From contig CAZZIZ010000049.1 of assembly GCA_964654535.1 (NCBI GenBank), forward strand, positions 1-18,894: a stretch of DNA of 18,894 bases, in the 5' to 3' direction. Each line of letters starts with the position of its first letter. Position 1 is the stretch's first letter. Both the position numbers and the translations under genes were made by a program. Below, one piece after another: positions 16,409-18,894 of the stretch. Source of the stretch: CAZZIZ01 sp964654535. Lineage in GTDB: Bacteria; Bacteroidota; Bacteroidia; Chitinophagales; UBA2359. The notes under the pieces are model-generated. The model saw only the letters and a program-made list of their open reading frames with translations. It made no database searches and was not told the origin of the DNA.

Positions 16409-18650
16409 GAAATTGGTTTTAATCGTCCTCCTTATCTGTTGCATTGCCTGTTCTCGTCGCATGGCAGTAGATTCGGCCCCTCAATCCGCGATCAGTCTAA
16501 ATGAAGGGTGGGTTTTGAGTCAGGTTGGAAGCGACTTTCATTATCCGGCTAATGTACCTGGATGTGTTCAATTGGATTTGGTTGAACACGGAAAACTGGA
16601 TGACCCATTGGTTTCCGACAACGAGCTTGCGGCGCTTTGGGTGGAAGAAGAAGACTGGATTTACACAAAAAGAATTAAACGAGACGAGTTGCCAAAAGGA
16701 GATTCTATTGAGTTCGTTTTTGAAAGTCTGGATACATACTGTCAAGTCAAGTTTAACAATAATGTAGTTGGAGAGTCGTGTAATGCCTTTGTGCCGTTTC
16801 GATTTCGATTAGGTAGGGCGGATTTGCAAGCGCAAAATCTCATTGAAATTCAGTTCTACTCAACAAAAAAGAGTGCTATAAAAATTGCAGGTGAGAGATT
16901 GCTCGGTCGTACTGCGGGAAATGATAGCGGAGATCCAAAGCTGAGTCCATATGTTCGCAAACCTGCTTTTCATTTTGGTTGGGACTGGGGGCCTAGAATC
17001 CTAAGCACCGGAATTACTGGAGACGTAAGCGTTTCTGTTTTTAAGCCGAGCTATGGCGAATCGCAAAAAGCTGAAAAAAATACCAGCGTTCAATTGATCC
17101 AAGAATCTGACAGTATCGGAACCAGTTTTCAGTTTTTAAAAAACGGGAAACCCCTTTTTATTAAAGGTGCAAACTACATTCCAATGTCAATGTACCGTTC
17201 CGTTCCTAGCGATGACGATTACCGTAAACTACTTATACAAGTGAAGGAAAGCGGTATGAATATGCTGCGCGTTTGGGGCGGCGGTCAATACGAAAAGGAC
17301 ATTTTTTATGAACTGTGTGACAGCCTGGATATTTTGGTTTGGCAAGACTATATGTTTGCTGGCGCTATGTATCCTAAGGATGAAAAGTTTCTTGAACAGG
17401 TTCGGCAGGAGCGAGCATTTCAAAAAGAAAGATTAAGTAAATATAGTAATGTCGTGCTTTGGTGCGGTAACAATGAAGTAGACGTTGCTTGGAAAAACTG
17501 GGGCTGGCTGGACTTACTTGAGCAAGACTCAGTCGCACTGCAAAGGCAATACGACTTATTGTTCAAAGAAACATTAGCGGGCGAAGGCTATATCCATAGC
17601 TCTCCGCTTTCCAATTGGGGGAAAGAAGAAAATTTCAATCACCACAACATGCATTATTGGGGTGTTTGGCATGGCCCTGATAATTTTGATGGATTCGAAA
17701 AATATGTCCCTCGTTTTATGAGCGAATATGGATTCCAGTCTTTTCCAATGCCCGGGACTTTTGCTGGGCAAGTCTCAGAATCGCGATGGCATATAGATAG
17801 CGAGGCAATGCAACATAGGCAGAAGAGTTACAAGGAAAACAAAGAGCTGATTCGACATTTGGTACAACACTATCCTTTCAGCGAAGATTTTAGAGAATTT
17901 TGCTATCTCAGCCAGCTAAACCAAGCTCTAGCAATGGGTATGGCTATTAACGCTCAACGAAGCTCAAACGGACACTGCGCTGGTACCTTGTATTGGCAAC
18001 TCAACGATGTCTGGGCAGGACCTACCTGGAGCACCATTGATTTTAAGGGCAATTGGAAATTGGCGCATTATACAGTGCAAGACTTGTACAAACCGCAAAT
18101 AGTCATTGCCAAAAAGAACAAAGACGGAATTGCGATTCATATCGCCAATGATGTAGATGAAAGCAAGACCTTTCAATTAGATTGTAAACTGATAACTTTT
18201 GACGGCACGATTCACTGGCAGTACGAAAAACAGGTTCGTTCTGATGCGCTAAGTGATCACCACTTAATACAGTTAAACTACAGCGAAATCGGCCTGGACC
18301 AAGTTGACAGCAAAAATTGCTTCTTAGAAGTGATTTTAAAGGATGATCAAAATGAAGTTGATGAACTCAAGCACTATTTTCATGAGCCAAAGGAATTGCT
18401 TTTACCATCATTAAAAGAAGGCGATATAAAAATCGTGGCAAAAGGAAAGAACAAATATTACATCGAAGTCAAACGTTTTGTAAAAGACCTTTTTCTCTAC
18501 TTCCCAACTTCAGAAAACCAGCGCTTTAGCGAGAATGGATTTGACCTTTTGCCAGGTGAGGGTAAGATTGTGTATTATTTAGGTGAAAGGAGCGATGAAG
18601 AGATTCGGTTTCTTTACTTGAATAATCTTGTCTTCGGACAAAACCGTTGA
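16401..18650 (+). CDS. GH2 beta-mannosidase lipoprotein, probably missing the Ig-like domain
   Basis: This 749-residue enzyme probably hydrolyses the core Man-beta-1,4-GlcNAc bond left after alpha-mannose removal. It has an SPII signal with lipobox CIAC (Cys17). The N-terminal sugar-binding domain spans about 30-213 and includes the beta-mannosidase hallmark FHFGWDWGPRILSTGI (190-205). The catalytic barrel begins near 245 (GKPLFIKGANYIP). WCGNNE gives acid/base E359 and FMSEYGF gives nucleophile E442; QLNDVWAGPTWS (533-544) is also typical. C-terminal beta domains follow from about 564. Relatives such as BtMan2A have about 100 more residues between the GWDWGP motif and the barrel, forming an immunoglobulin-like domain. 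Here only about 40 residues join them, with the reading frame intact. The start overlaps the cutC stop by eight bases. Confidence 0.94.
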   Translation: MDRKLVLIVLLICCIACSRRMAVDSAPQSAISLNEGWVLSQVGSDFHYPANVPGCVQLDLVEHGKLDDPLVSDNELAALWVEEEDWIYTKRIKRDELPKGDSIEFVFESLDTYCQVKFNNNVVGESCNAFVPFRFRLGRADLQAQNLIEIQFYSTKKSAIKIAGERLLGRTAGNDSGDPKLSPYVRKPAFHFGWDWGPRILSTGITGDVSVSVFKPSYGESQKAEKNTSVQLIQESDSIGTSFQFLKNGKPLFIKGANYIPMSMYRSVPSDDDYRKLLIQVKESGMNMLRVWGGGQYEKDIFYELCDSLDILVWQDYMFAGAMYPKDEKFLEQVRQERAFQKERLSKYSNVVLWCGNNEVDVAWKNWGWLDLLEQDSVALQRQYDLLFKETLAGEGYIHSSPLSNWGKEENFNHHNMHYWGVWHGPDNFDGFEKYVPRFMSEYGFQSFPMPGTFAGQVSESRWHIDSEAMQHRQKSYKENKELIRHLVQHYPFSEDFREFCYLSQLNQALAMGMAINAQRSSNGHCAGTLYWQLNDVWAGPTWSTIDFKGNWKLAHYTVQDLYKPQIVIAKKNKDGIAIHIANDVDESKTFQLDCKLITFDGTIHWQYEKQVRSDALSDHHLIQLNYSEIGLDQVDSKNCFLEVILKDDQNEVDELKHYFHEPKELLLPSLKEGDIKIVAKGKNKYYIEVKRFVKDLFLYFPTSENQRFSENGFDLLPGEGKIVYYLGERSDEEIRFLYLNNLVFGQNR

Positions 18651-18849
18651 GGGTGTTTCGTCTAAGTCATTGCGGCAATTATAAAAATTGATACGAGATT
18701 TGAATTGATGTGTTTTGTCTTAAATTATTACGAAATGTGTCTTTCAGTTTAGAAGATGTTTTAGAGGAAAGAATGTTCTATCCATGCAAGGTAAAACACT
18801 GTTATGGCTTGTGTTTGCAGAAGAAACCTTTGAAAGCTCGGTGTTTTCC
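18651..18849. other. Non-coding 3' flank of the glycan locus
   Basis: About 200 A/T-rich bases follow the GH2 stop codon. I see no gene, no convincing hairpin with a U-run and no promoter match. Repeat copy D begins directly after it. Confidence 0.4.
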
Positions 18850-18894
18850 GCGTGAGGGATAGAGGCCTATGTTTGAGCTCCTGTTGTAAAAAAC
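18850..18894 (-). repeat. Structured interspersed repeat, copy D (cut by window edge)
   Basis: These 45 bases are identical to 4631-4675, the 3' end of copy B read on the minus strand, and in the same orientation. They include TGAGGGAT (18853-18860) and AGCTCCTGTTG (18876-18886). The bases to the left share nothing with those left of copy B, so identity begins sharply at GCGTGAGGG. The remainder of the element lies beyond the window. It sits downstream of the GH2 gene and, with copy B, brackets the whole glycan locus as direct repeats. Confidence 0.8.

Noticed and set aside
18660..18760. Possible promoter with TTG and TAAATTAT after the GH2 gene
   Set aside because: The -7 match is poor and no gene follows within the window.

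Overview
The window looks like chromosomal DNA of a Bacteroidota bacterium, possibly marine and near the Flavobacteriales or Saprospirales. This rests on a SusC/SusD pair, a type IX secretion (T9SS) type A sorting domain, SPII lipoproteins, a TAnnTTTG-type promoter match and GC content in the low forties by eye. The genus cannot be read from the sequence.

Layout. Positions 1-391 are non-coding and end in a structured interspersed repeat (copy A). A large minus-strand gene (392-2581) encodes a secreted protein with two tandem Receptor-L/leucine-rich-like modules. A 0.5 kb divergent intergenic region follows. Then come a GNAT acetyltransferase (3073-3588) and an exported protein of unknown function (3657-4610). 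Repeat copy B lies just after that gene.

From 5080 to 18650 the window is a compact polysaccharide utilisation locus whose enzymes fit N-glycan breakdown. The genes are, in order: a secreted PNGase F-like amidase with LamG and T9SS domains (5080-7572), SusC (7592-10858), SusD (10870-12450), a GH92 alpha-mannosidase (12462-15452), repeat copy C, a CutC-family TIM barrel (15725-16408) and a GH2 beta-mannosidase lipoprotein (16401-18650). Copy D of the repeat begins at 18850 and runs off the edge.

Proposed working. The PNGase releases N-glycans from glycoproteins outside the cell. SusD and SusC capture and import them. GH92 removes alpha-mannose, and GH2 removes the core beta-mannose from GlcNAc2. 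No recognised hexosaminidase, chitobiase or regulator is present. The cutC gene overlaps the beta-mannosidase gene by 8 bases, so a sugar-related role for CutC in this locus is worth testing.

The two most unusual signals are these. First, a ~170-210 bp repeat family sits at the 3' ends of transcription units, with conserved motifs flanking stems that keep pairing while changing sequence. Second, CutC is coupled to a GH2 enzyme that appears to lack its usual immunoglobulin-like domain.
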